Under the pieces are notes generated by a model. It was not told the origin of the DNA. It saw only the letters and a program-made list of their open reading frames with translations, and did no database searches. A stretch of 64,000 bases of DNA from GCA-2706205 sp964215955 (GTDB taxonomy: Bacteria; Bdellovibrionota; Bacteriovoracia; Bacteriovoracales; Bacteriovoracaceae): the NCBI GenBank assembly GCA_964215955.1, contig CAXPDR010000038.1:124001-188000 (forward strand), written 5' to 3'. Both the position numbers and the translations under genes were made by a program. This document shows, piece after piece, positions 1-8,362 of the stretch; position 1 is the stretch's first letter; the number at the start of each line of letters is the position of its first letter.

Positions 1-82
1 CAGAATCGTATAAATAAATCTCTTCAACTGTATCGCAGCTTAAAACTAAGAACATAAAAAAGAGATAAAGAAATTTCTTCAT
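1..82 (-). CDS. Lipoprotein, N-terminal fragment (runs off window)
   Basis: Only the first 27 codons lie inside the window. They encode a hydrophobic signal peptide starting MKKFLYLFF and ending in a lipobox LVLSC, with the cysteine to be lipidated at residue 16, so the product is exported and membrane-anchored. The ATG overlaps the TAA of the upstream barrel gene (TAATG), which indicates translational coupling and a shared envelope role. Nothing of the mature domain is visible, so no function can be given. Confidence 0.7.
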   Translation of the reverse strand, partial: MKKFLYLFFMFLVLSCDTVEEIYLYDS

Positions 83-876
83 TAGAAGTACCTTCCAATT
101 CCAACAGATATCATGGAGATTGTCTCAGACTCATTTAAACTTGTTTCATTTTCATCATATTTTACAATTGTTGAGTCTCCTCTAAGATTAGATTCCCCTA
201 CTGATTCTCTATTCGCTTTAACAACACCCATCGCTGTAAATTTAAAATATGACATTAAACCTTTATAAGAAATAAAATTTACTCCAACTGAAGCTCTCGT
301 GATTGCAAATTCTTCAGTGACTGTTACATCGTAGTCTTCAGAGCTATTATCCTCGCCAGTTAGACCGACTGTAGAGTATTCAATTTGAATTTCGTTTTGT
401 CCTAGGCCAAACCCAACCTCAATAAATGGTTGAACATCAACAACTTTGAAATCATATATGTAGTTTAGGGCCAAAGATGCTTCAGCCGCATACATCTCAT
501 GGGCTATTCGGGTGCTTGAATAATCAAAATCAATATCTTCAGCGGCCTTACCGATAGTTTTATCAAGTGTTTTACTATAGTAAAGATTAATAGATACTAG
601 AGAAGAAAAACCATTTCCTAAGTAAAAGTCACGCCCAACACCAAGACCATAACCATTAAGTTCATCAAATTCGTCCTCTCCAAATTTTTCATGTTCACCT
701 TTGTACTCTGGAAGAACATAAGGATATTTTATATATTCAGCACCGGACTTGAGAAGCCATTTACTTTTCTCTTTAAAGTTACGCCCAAAATTAACATCAC
801 CAAACTCCATGAAATTTTCACTAGAAAAAGCATTTACTGACATTAATATTAAGCAAAGAAGTATTTTTTTACTCAT
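82..876 (-). CDS. Outer-membrane beta-barrel protein
   Basis: A 264-residue protein with a Sec signal peptide (residues 1 to about 18, MSKKILLCLILMSVNAFSS). The mature part alternates short amphipathic strands with charged loops and contains paired motifs such as GYGLGVGRDF and PFIEVGFGLG that are typical of transmembrane strands. It ends in an aromatic residue (GIGRYF), the usual C-terminal signal of outer-membrane barrels recognised by the Bam machinery. This fits a small 8-10 strand barrel of the OmpW/Opa type, but I cannot name the family. It is the first gene of a coupled pair with the lipoprotein that follows at the window edge. Confidence 0.7.
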   Translation of the reverse strand: MSKKILLCLILMSVNAFSSENFMEFGDVNFGRNFKEKSKWLLKSGAEYIKYPYVLPEYKGEHEKFGEDEFDELNGYGLGVGRDFYLGNGFSSLVSINLYYSKTLDKTIGKAAEDIDFDYSSTRIAHEMYAAEASLALNYIYDFKVVDVQPFIEVGFGLGQNEIQIEYSTVGLTGEDNSSEDYDVTVTEEFAITRASVGVNFISYKGLMSYFKFTAMGVVKANRESVGESNLRGDSTIVKYDENETSLNESETISMISVGIGRYF

Positions 877-915
877 GGCAATATTATTTCAAAAACTTTA
901 CACTATTCCAAGATT

Positions 916-1854
916 TTAATCTAACACATCGAGTCCTAAGACAAATGTCTTAGAACCGAGTCTTTCATTAAATAAAACCTTAACATGATCAGGAATATTT
1001 TTTCCTTCTCCGATGGACTGGACTCTATCATAAATGACCTGTGGATCTGGAAAAACAAATTTTCTAAAACCAGGCTTAGGAGATGCCAATTCCTCAGAAT
1101 TCATGAGTAATTTCCAAATTGAGACCTTTTTATTATTTACTAAATCCCCTAAAAAAGAATTAGGAATATAAACTTTTTGATTAAGCCAAAAATTTAGATT
1201 TTTAATTCCCGCATAATCTAAAACAGCTTCTACATAAGAAGCACATCCCGCTCCCTCGAACTTTTTAGGATCAGCACCAAAGCCATACTGATTTCCTGCT
1301 CTCTTACTTGAATTTGTTATTTTTTCATACTTCTGCATGAAGTCTATTGTCTTTTTACAAGATTCTTCATCAATCTTAAAGCTTACAGAGGAAAAATGAT
1401 TTTTTTTTATGAGTTCATTAAACTTCACTATAGAATCAGAATAATTATCTAGCCCACCTGCAATAGTAAGCAATGGTAAATCCTGATATACATTTCTCGG
1501 TCGATTTAGAACTGAAAAGCCATAACCATTCAAAACATGATTTCTAAATCCATTAAGGTCTTTTACTTTTTGTCCCGAAAACTTTCTTATTTTTTTACCA
1601 CTTAATGTACAGTTCACTTCTGCAGTAACATGTCCTAATACTGCCTTTGTTTTTGGGAAATAATATTTGTTTTTCAAAAGAGAAAAAATAAGACCTTGAG
1701 ATGTTTTCCAGTTGAGAGGATAGCTTGAAGGAATAATCTGAATAGTAATAGAATTTTCTAGTTGTCTATATGTCTTATTGGCAATTTCATCATACTGAGC
1801 AAATGCTTTAAAACTTAAAGCCAGAAAAAAAAATATATAAAGTTTTTTTTTCAT
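916..1854 (-). CDS. Secreted protein with a possible cysteine-hydrolase motif
   Basis: A 312-residue exported protein with signal peptide MKKKLYIFFFLALSFKAFA and cleavage before QYDE. I do not recognise a named family. The stretch GAGCASYVEAVLDYAG (Cys about residue 204) resembles the cysteine-bearing helix of NlpC/P60-like or CHAP-like hydrolases, and a related arrangement (GPNCWNAAL) occurs in the secreted protein at 17620-18783. A catalytic histidine could not be assigned with confidence. The ATG directly follows the stop codon of rel, so it is probably co-transcribed with it although it acts outside the cytoplasm. Confidence 0.55.
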   Translation of the reverse strand: MKKKLYIFFFLALSFKAFAQYDEIANKTYRQLENSITIQIIPSSYPLNWKTSQGLIFSLLKNKYYFPKTKAVLGHVTAEVNCTLSGKKIRKFSGQKVKDLNGFRNHVLNGYGFSVLNRPRNVYQDLPLLTIAGGLDNYSDSIVKFNELIKKNHFSSVSFKIDEESCKKTIDFMQKYEKITNSSKRAGNQYGFGADPKKFEGAGCASYVEAVLDYAGIKNLNFWLNQKVYIPNSFLGDLVNNKKVSIWKLLMNSEELASPKPGFRKFVFPDPQVIYDRVQSIGEGKNIPDHVKVLFNERLGSKTFVLGLDVLD

Positions 1855-4047
1855 TTATGCTCTGGTTACTGAAATAATTTCTTCCATGGCCTCAATTAGA
1901 GATACCACTTTCAAATACTCAGAATAATCTTTAACTTCTATCTCAAATAAGAAACTTCCCTTCATATCAGGTAAAGACTTAGCAATTGCCGATTTAATAT
2001 TTATTCCATGCCCATGAATATTATTAGTGATTCGAGATAAGGTCCCTGGTCTATCATGAGTAATAACTCTTACACTTACAGGATGTCTAAAGCTATAGGC
2101 AGAATTCCACTCGACATAGACCTTTCTTGAATCTTCAATTTCATGAATTCTTTGACAAGCTTTGGTGTGAATAGTTATTCCTCGACCTCTTGTAATAAAT
2201 CCTACAATTGGATCACCAGGAATCGGATTACAGCATTTTCCCATTCTTACCATAATATCATCAAGTCCATCTACGATAACAGCATTATCCTTATTCGATG
2301 TCTTTTTGGCCGTATTAGAAATCTCTTTATAAAGTGTATCGAATTCTTTTTCTTTTTTACCTTTTTGCTTTTCATCTTGGTTTTCAAAGTCTATTGATGG
2401 AATGAGCTCTAAAACTTGCTTAATAGTAAAACGACCTGAGCCAATGTGAAGATATAGTTCATTCAAATCTTTTAAATTAAATTGGTCGTAAACTTTATTA
2501 AAATCATTTTTCTTTTCAAGTGCTTTAACATTCGTACTATAGGTTTTTAAAGCTTTATCTAATAGCTCCACACCCATCTCTCTATTTCTCTGTCTTTCAA
2601 CTTTTAAAAGATATTGTTTGATCTTAGTTCTGGCCCTAGAGCTTTTAGCAATTTTTAGCCAGTCTTTACTTGGAGTTTGAGTTTTACTAGTTAAAACCTC
2701 TACTGTATCACCAGATTTTAAACGATACTTTAATGGTACCATTTTCCCATTAACTTTTGCTCCAACACATCTATTTCCAACATCCGTATGAACAGAGTAA
2801 GCAAAATCAAGGGGACTTGATCCATGTCTTAGCTCTCTAACATCTCCATTTGGAGTAAAAACAAAAATCCCACCAATATCGAGATCGTTTTTAACAACGT
2901 CCATAAACTCTGAACTTTGTTTAATATCTCGATTGTATTCCATGAGTTCTTCAACCCATTTTAAATTCTTAGGTTTCTTACTTCCTTCTTTATACATCCA
3001 GTGGGCTGCAATACCTGTCTCAGCAATTTCATGCATTTCGCTGGTTCTAATTTGAATTTCAATTCTTTCAGCGCCCGGTCCAATGACAGTAGTATGAAGG
3101 GATTGATAGTTATTTACTTTTGGAATTGCAATATAATCCTTAAACCTTCCAGGAACTGGGGTGAAAGAACTATGAATAATCCCTAAGCATTTATAACATT
3201 CGGTAATATTATTGGTAATAATTCTAAAGGCAAGAAGGTCTTGAATTTGTTCAAAATCAACTCCTCTATTATGCATCTTTTTATAAATAGAATAAAAGTG
3301 CTTAGGTCTCCCATATACATCGGCCTTAACTGAATATTCAGATAATTTTTCAGCAACCCCAGCAACTGTTTCTCTAATATACTCCTCACGCTCAGATTTT
3401 TTCATCGCTATTTTTTCAGCTAATCTATAATAGACTTCTGGATGTAAAAACCTTAGACATAAATCCTCTAATTCACTTTTGACTGAGTTAATACCAAGCC
3501 TACTCGCAAGAGGAACATATATGTCCAATGTCTCCTGAGCTTTCTTAACTTGCTTCTCTTTAGAAACGTACTGAAGCGTTAACATATTATGCATTCTATC
3601 AGCTAGTTTTACGATGATAACCCTGATATCTTTGGCCATTGCCACAACCATCTTTCGAAAGTTTTCAGCTTGAGATTCTTCTTTTGTTTTAAATTTAATT
3701 TTAGAAATTTTAGTACAACCAATAACAATAGTTGCAATATCATCACCAAATTCTGATCTTATTTCATCTTCAGAAACATCACAGTCTTCTACGACATCGT
3801 GTAAAAGTCCTCCACAAATACTTTGAAGATCCATTTTTAATTTAATCAAAGTAACGGCAACATTCATTGGATGAATAATATAAGGCTCACCTGAACTTCT
3901 TTTCTGAGGCTTATGATGTTTTTCGGCAAAATGAAATGCTTTTTCCAAAAGTTCGATATCTGCTTCAGGATCTGCAGCCTTAACTCTTCTAGAGATTTCC
4001 TCTATTGTGAGATCGCCTTCATGTGAAAAGTCTAAACGATTAAAAAT
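1855..4047 (-). CDS. rel: Bifunctional (p)ppGpp synthetase/hydrolase, Rel/SpoT family
   Basis: Stringent-response enzyme that makes and degrades (p)ppGpp. Domains in order: HD hydrolase with the intact HDVVED motif, synthetase with RFKD (the RXKD form of bifunctional enzymes) and the YQSLHTT and EIQIRT motifs, TGS (GDVRELRHGSSPLDFAY), a conserved-cysteine region (GKCCNPIPGDPIVGF) and a C-terminal ACT domain. The frame has no ATG or GTG where the family N-terminus should lie. A TTG at 3948 would delete about 33 codons that read as genuine Rel sequence (TIEEISRRVKAADPEADIEL). The only start with a good ribosome site is ATT at 4045-4047, six bases after AAGGGAG, giving 730 residues, the usual Rel length. 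It overlaps the gmk stop region. Function is very likely; the ATT start is inference. Confidence 0.9.
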   Translation of the reverse strand: MFNRLDFSHEGDLTIEEISRRVKAADPEADIELLEKAFHFAEKHHKPQKRSSGEPYIIHPMNVAVTLIKLKMDLQSICGGLLHDVVEDCDVSEDEIRSEFGDDIATIVIGCTKISKIKFKTKEESQAENFRKMVVAMAKDIRVIIVKLADRMHNMLTLQYVSKEKQVKKAQETLDIYVPLASRLGINSVKSELEDLCLRFLHPEVYYRLAEKIAMKKSEREEYIRETVAGVAEKLSEYSVKADVYGRPKHFYSIYKKMHNRGVDFEQIQDLLAFRIITNNITECYKCLGIIHSSFTPVPGRFKDYIAIPKVNNYQSLHTTVIGPGAERIEIQIRTSEMHEIAETGIAAHWMYKEGSKKPKNLKWVEELMEYNRDIKQSSEFMDVVKNDLDIGGIFVFTPNGDVRELRHGSSPLDFAYSVHTDVGNRCVGAKVNGKMVPLKYRLKSGDTVEVLTSKTQTPSKDWLKIAKSSRARTKIKQYLLKVERQRNREMGVELLDKALKTYSTNVKALEKKNDFNKVYDQFNLKDLNELYLHIGSGRFTIKQVLELIPSIDFENQDEKQKGKKEKEFDTLYKEISNTAKKTSNKDNAVIVDGLDDIMVRMGKCCNPIPGDPIVGFITRGRGITIHTKACQRIHEIEDSRKVYVEWNSAYSFRHPVSVRVITHDRPGTLSRITNNIHGHGINIKSAIAKSLPDMKGSFLFEIEVKDYSEYLKVVSLIEAMEEIISVTRA

Positions 4048-4059
4048 AACTAACTCCCT
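4045..4059 (-). promoter_or_regulatory. Strong Shine-Dalgarno preceding an ATT start of rel
   Basis: On the minus strand AGGGAG (4054-4059) lies within the last codons of gmk and is followed by six bases and then ATT (4047-4045). An in-frame TAA lies just upstream, so the rel frame cannot start earlier. There is no ATG, GTG or TTG between this site and the TTG at 3948. This decides the start of rel and implies translational coupling to gmk. Confidence 0.6.
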
Positions 4060-4619
4060 TTAACTATCCCACTTACGATTTTAAATAATTTTGCATAAGC
4101 TTCTTCGAAATTGTCGTTCACAATATTATAATCGAAATCATCTTTTCGAGTTAGTTCTTTTTTTGCATTATTTAAACGAATATTAATAACATCAGTCGAG
4201 TCTGTTGCTCTTCCTCTCAATCTCGTTTCTAGAATTTCGACACTAGGGGGTTCAATAAAAATGACATGTGCCTCATCTCCATAAATTTCTTTTAAAGAGT
4301 CACAGCCTTGAACATCAATTTCAAACAAAAGATGCTTACCCATTGCTAGCCCTTCGTCCAAAGTAGATTTTTTTGTTCCATAAAAGTTTGAATGAACCTC
4401 AGCCCATTCTACAAACTCATTCTGCTCTCTTAGTTTTAAGAATTCTTCTACAGATATGAAGTGATAATGCTGTCCATCAACTTCACCTTTTCTTATACCT
4501 CTAGTTGTACAAGAAACTGAAAATTGAAGACTAGGAATGTCCTCCCTTAATTTTGAAATAAGAGTTGATTTTCCTGTACCAGAAGGTGCGGCTATAACAA
4601 TTAACTTTCCTCTGCTCAT
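4050..4619 (-). CDS. gmk: Guanylate kinase
   Basis: Cytoplasmic kinase that converts GMP to GDP with ATP. The 189-residue protein opens with the P-loop APSGTGKST (residues 11-19) and has the GMP-binding region SCTTRGIRKGEVDGQHYHF, then VEWAEVHSNFYGT and LLFEIDVQG, the standard order for this family. It is slightly shorter than the E. coli enzyme (207). It sits between yicC (11 bp upstream) and rel, a very common bacterial arrangement, here without an rpoZ gene in between. Its stop region overlaps the proposed rel start. Confidence 0.96.
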   Translation of the reverse strand: MSRGKLIVIAAPSGTGKSTLISKLREDIPSLQFSVSCTTRGIRKGEVDGQHYHFISVEEFLKLREQNEFVEWAEVHSNFYGTKKSTLDEGLAMGKHLLFEIDVQGCDSLKEIYGDEAHVIFIEPPSVEILETRLRGRATDSTDVINIRLNNAKKELTRKDDFDYNIVNDNFEEAYAKLFKIVSGIVKGS

Positions 4620-4630
4620 ATATCTTCCAA

Positions 4631-5503
4631 TTATTGTAAATTTAAACCTTGTTCTCTAATTTTCTCTAACCTAACTTTCATCTGAACCACACTCTCAGAG
4701 ATTTCAGAGTTTCCAGATTTGGAACCGATAGTATTAGTCTCTCTATTTAGCTCTTGCATCAAAAAGTCTATTTGTCTTCCGACCTCACCTTTTGTAGCCA
4801 TCAGCTTATCAAGTTTTTCGAGATGAATAGCAATCCGATTGATTTCTTCATCTATATCCAATTTTTCCAGATAATATATAACCTCTTGTAAAAAACGAGG
4901 TTCATCAATTCCTAACTCAGTGTTCAAGTTCTCAAATCGACTAAGTAGCTTTTCTTTAACTTTCTCTTGGTAGCCTTCTTTTAAGATCATCACTTTTTGG
5001 TAAAAAGAGTTATATTCTTCTTTATGAGTTCTTAATTTTTCAATTAATTTTTGTCCCTCTTCCTCTCTTGAAGCTTTTAGACTTTCAATGGCCTGATCAA
5101 AAGCTGGTCGTAAGAGAGATTTCAACTCTTCATCCCGATCTTCATCTTCCACATAAAAATCTGAACGCATAAAATCAGTGGGAGCAAAATTCATTTGAAC
5201 CTTTTGAGCTTCACTTACTTCTTTCATTTTTGAAATAAAATTTTTGATTTTATTATAATCAAGCTCTAGTTCTTCTGCTTTCTTTTGATTTTTTTTGTAA
5301 TTGACATAAACATCAAAAGTCCCTCGGTTAAACTCCTTTTCAATGATTTTTTTTAGTGAAATTTCTTCAGAGTTAAAAACTGAACTCATTTTAAATTTAA
5401 TATCTTTAAATCTGTGATTTACAGTTTTTATTTCTACGGTTAAAGAGAAGTTTTCTCCTTCGCATTCACCCCTTCCGAAGCCAGTCATAGATTGAATTGA
5501 CAT
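4631..5503 (-). CDS. yicC: YicC family endoribonuclease
   Basis: A 290-residue homologue of YicC/YloC, close to the 287 of E. coli. It has the signature N-terminus (MTGFGRGE, residues 6-13), the VEIKTVNHRFKDIKF segment typical of the N-terminal domain, and the C-terminal DUF1732 region ending in EISESVVQMKVRLEKIREQ. E. coli YicC is reported to act as an endoribonuclease in sRNA turnover; that role is from family knowledge. The gene abuts accA (its start directly follows the accA stop) and precedes gmk, so it lies in a four-gene accA-yicC-gmk-rel run. Confidence 0.93.
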   Translation of the reverse strand: MSIQSMTGFGRGECEGENFSLTVEIKTVNHRFKDIKFKMSSVFNSEEISLKKIIEKEFNRGTFDVYVNYKKNQKKAEELELDYNKIKNFISKMKEVSEAQKVQMNFAPTDFMRSDFYVEDEDRDEELKSLLRPAFDQAIESLKASREEEGQKLIEKLRTHKEEYNSFYQKVMILKEGYQEKVKEKLLSRFENLNTELGIDEPRFLQEVIYYLEKLDIDEEINRIAIHLEKLDKLMATKGEVGRQIDFLMQELNRETNTIGSKSGNSEISESVVQMKVRLEKIREQGLNLQ

Positions 5504-6469
5504 TTATTTCCCCATATCGATGGTGTTATTTCCCATCTTTCTAAATTTTTCAAATCTCATTTCGAGTAATTTCTCTTTCGATATACTAGACAATTTCTTT
5601 AAGTCTTTTTGTAAAGCATCCTTAATATTAGTTGCAGCGACACTTGGATCCCTATGAGCTCCACCTACAGGTTCTTTAATAATTGAATCAATAATTTGTA
5701 ACTCTTTAGCCTTGTTTGGATCAAGCTTCAAGGAATTAGCTGCATGCTCGGCACGTTTAGGGTCTGACCAAAGAATAGATGCACAAGACTCGGGAGAAAT
5801 AACTGAGTAAACAGAAAACTCCATCATATGGACTCTGTCAGCAATAGCAATTCCCAATGCTCCACCAGAACCACCTTCTCCTATAACAACTGCCACCATA
5901 GGTGTATCAATACCAAACATCTCTTCAAGGTTTTCTGCAATAGCTTGAGCCTGTCCTCTCTCTTCAGCTCCAATACCAGGATAAGCACCTGGAGTATCGA
6001 CAAAGCAAATGACTGGAATATCAAAATTTGCAGCCATTTTCATCAATCTATTCGCTTTTCTATAACCTTCTGGTCTTGCCATACCAAAGTTTCTTTTAAT
6101 TTTATCTTGAGTTTTTCTTCCTTTTTCAATTCCAACGATGGCGACCTTTTGACCTTCAAGATAACCAAAACCTGTAATCATTGAGGGGTCATCGCTAAAC
6201 CTTCTGTCACCATGAATTTCATGAAAATCTTCAATCAAAAGATCAATATAATCTTGAGTATGAGGCCTTTTAGGATGCCTTGATAATTGAACTCTTTCCC
6301 ATGGATTTAAGTTTTCAAAAATATCTTTCAGCAAGACATCAACTTTTTCCTGAAGAGCTGTTATTTCTTTAGTTATATCTAAACCTGACTTTTCATTGGC
6401 TTCTTTGAGTTCTTTAATTTGATTTTCGAGCTCATGGACAGGTTTTTCAAAATCGAGAGTAAAATCCAT
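5504..6469 (-). CDS. accA: Acetyl-CoA carboxylase carboxyltransferase subunit alpha
   Basis: Alpha subunit of the carboxyltransferase that, with AccD and biotin carboxyl carrier protein, makes malonyl-CoA for fatty acid synthesis in the cytoplasm. The 321 residues match the family length. Visible hallmarks are the N-terminal coiled helix (LENQIKELKE), PWERVQLSRHPKRP, HGDRRFSDDPSMITG, CFVDTPGAYPGIGAEERGQ and the oxyanion-type loop GEGGSGGALGIAIADRV, followed by SVISPESCASILW. accD is not in the window. It is the first gene of the accA-yicC-gmk-rel run. Confidence 0.96.
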   Translation of the reverse strand: MDFTLDFEKPVHELENQIKELKEANEKSGLDITKEITALQEKVDVLLKDIFENLNPWERVQLSRHPKRPHTQDYIDLLIEDFHEIHGDRRFSDDPSMITGFGYLEGQKVAIVGIEKGRKTQDKIKRNFGMARPEGYRKANRLMKMAANFDIPVICFVDTPGAYPGIGAEERGQAQAIAENLEEMFGIDTPMVAVVIGEGGSGGALGIAIADRVHMMEFSVYSVISPESCASILWSDPKRAEHAANSLKLDPNKAKELQIIDSIIKEPVGGAHRDPSVAATNIKDALQKDLKKLSSISKEKLLEMRFEKFRKMGNNTIDMGK

Positions 6470-6595
6470 TATACACCTACATTCGTTTGCTATTTAGTCT
6501 TTAAAGCTAGAATGTACCTTGTTTTACTGAAAATGTAACCCTTTCTCCCTCATTTAGTGCAGCGAGTAAGCATTGTTTTTTTAAGTATTTATACT

Positions 6596-7288
6596 CTACT
6601 GCTCAGACCAGCCTTGGACTTTTCCTGATTCAAAGTAAATATACTTAGTTCTTCCATTTTTTCTAAATGCCCATCGCTCATTTTTTAGTTCTGGATTGCC
6701 AGCAATATCTCTTCTTTCTGGTGAGCCCCAAGTCGTTACAACGTCATCCATAGTCATACCTAAACTTACATCTCTTTCAAATGCTATCCCTGGTTGTTTA
6801 ACGTATGGTTGATGAAATCCAACTCTTTTTGGACCATTTGAATAATAACCCCTAGAGTTTCTCACAACATTGTTTGGAATACCTTTAAGCTTAAGATAAT
6901 TGGTTCTTTCTCTTTGGTTCAGTCTTAAAAAATAGATCTGCTCAGAAACTGAACCTATTTTTTTTCTATTTCTATCAAACTCAAAATACTCATCTTCAGT
7001 TAACCTATTTTCTAAATGTCGTAATTCTCTCTGAAGAGAATCTTGATATAAATAATCTTCTTTATTTCGTATCGTTGCAGGGGTCCTTCTTCTTACTTCT
7101 TGTTCATTTCTCCAACTTCTTCCAGTATCACCTGCCATCACCATAAAATCGGAATTAGGTTTGAACATAGGATCATCGTTCATCATAAAGTCGTCCATTT
7201 GACTTGAATAATCCCTAGACTCAAACATACTACAACTACTAAAAATAATTGGTAAAAATAAGAAATAAAATTTGGTTAACTTTTTCAT
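6596..7288 (-). CDS. Lipoprotein with C-terminal BamE/SmpA-like domain
   Basis: An exported lipoprotein: MKKLTKFYFLFLPIIFSSC gives a clear lipobox with the cysteine at residue 19. The middle is charged and helical (LQRELRHLENRLTEDEYFEFDRNRKK). The last 60 residues, VSLGMTMDDVVTTWGSP then RWAFRKNGRTKYIYFESGKVQGW, have the layout of the BamE/SmpA fold (G-M-T-x-x-x-V-x-x-x-W-G-x-P, then a beta strand pair). I chose the ATG at 7288, nine bases after GGAG; ATGs at 7294 and 7303 are in frame. Role inferred as an outer-membrane assembly or envelope lipoprotein. Confidence 0.65.
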   Translation of the reverse strand: MKKLTKFYFLFLPIIFSSCSMFESRDYSSQMDDFMMNDDPMFKPNSDFMVMAGDTGRSWRNEQEVRRRTPATIRNKEDYLYQDSLQRELRHLENRLTEDEYFEFDRNRKKIGSVSEQIYFLRLNQRERTNYLKLKGIPNNVVRNSRGYYSNGPKRVGFHQPYVKQPGIAFERDVSLGMTMDDVVTTWGSPERRDIAGNPELKNERWAFRKNGRTKYIYFESGKVQGWSEQ

Positions 7289-7471
7289 AATCATAAGCTC
7301 CATCCATGGGTCCTAAATGACTTATCGAAAATATGAAAAGGTCGCTTAAAAACTAAATGGAAACAAGAAAAAAATGCCCCTGCCATAACTCACTGAAAAT
7401 ACTTAAATTAATTACCAATCAAGAGTATTAAGATCTAGTACTAACTAACCGATAAGAACTAGAGGTTAGTA

Positions 7472-8362
7472 ATGTTAGATAAACTGGAAAAAATTGAAGA
7501 AAAAATTAATGAAGGTCTTGGAAAAGTCTTTAAAAAACTTTCCAGCCTATTATTACGTTTTTTCAGTGCAATCATTCCTAAATTTATTAAAAATTTTTAT
7601 CTTAAAGTCAAAAATAACGCCCTTTCAACTAAAAAAGCATCTCTTAAAATAACCCAAACTAAGTGGGAATCGGCAAAAGTTTTTATCACAGATAAGAAAA
7701 CGAGATTCTTTAAGAAAATAGATGACATCCAAAATTTTCCGGTTAAAGAAAAAGGGATTGAAAAAGCTCTGGAGTTCAAGACGTTTTTAATTGAGACCTC
7801 ACCTCAACAGCATAAAGAAAATTTAAAACTTTTAATTAAAAAAATACTCGAAAGAGTTAAAACAAAACTTTCTTTTGTGAAATCTAATTACTTCAAAATA
7901 GGTACTGGTCTAGCTCTTTTATCTTTACTTGGCTTTTACGCCGTTTATCTAGGATCAAATAATATTTTTCAAACTGAATTTCCTAGTCGTAAGATTGCAA
8001 GTGTTCAAGAGTACGATTATAGACCAGATTATCGTTTCTATGAAAATAAAGTTTTAAGAATACAAAATGTAAAAGTTCCCATTTTTGTTGAAGAAATTGG
8101 TGATATAGATTCTATTACCATAGATTTCAGTTTGAGAGTGAGTACCAAGTTTGCAAAATACTATTTGGAAGAATATGAATATCGTCTAAAAGACTATTTC
8201 TTTACATCTGTAGAGCCAGTCTCTTCGGACTTCCCTATCCAAGATGAAGGTAAAGAAGTCCTTAAAGAAGCGATTCAAGATGAAATTAATAATTTCCTTT
8301 ACGATAATAACGTCGAAGGTGAAGTTCTAGAAGTTAATATCCTTTATATGGTTGGTTCGTAA
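7472..8362 (+). CDS. Single-pass membrane protein with FliL-like C-terminal domain
   Basis: A 296-residue protein with a long, lysine-rich cytoplasmic N-terminal half (residues 1-140), one membrane segment (about 142-161, IGTGLALLSLLGFYAVYL) and an extracytoplasmic C-terminal domain. That domain reads like FliL: strands VPIFVEEIGDIDSITIDFSLRVST, a middle helix, a conserved-type helix EVLKEAIQDEINNFL and a final strand VLEVNILYM. FliL proteins support the flagellar stator. No flagellar genes are nearby, and the long basic N-terminal half is not part of classical FliL, so this is an orphan relative at best. Confidence 0.45.
   Translation: MLDKLEKIEEKINEGLGKVFKKLSSLLLRFFSAIIPKFIKNFYLKVKNNALSTKKASLKITQTKWESAKVFITDKKTRFFKKIDDIQNFPVKEKGIEKALEFKTFLIETSPQQHKENLKLLIKKILERVKTKLSFVKSNYFKIGTGLALLSLLGFYAVYLGSNNIFQTEFPSRKIASVQEYDYRPDYRFYENKVLRIQNVKVPIFVEEIGDIDSITIDFSLRVSTKFAKYYLEEYEYRLKDYFFTSVEPVSSDFPIQDEGKEVLKEAIQDEINNFLYDNNVEGEVLEVNILYMVGS

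Noticed and set aside
2143..2397. Open frame of 84 codons antisense to rel
   Set aside because: Entirely inside the rel coding region, no ribosome site, composition of an antisense shadow.
5828..6184. Open frame of 118 codons antisense to accA
   Set aside because: accA is unambiguous on the other strand; the product is serine-rich shadow sequence.
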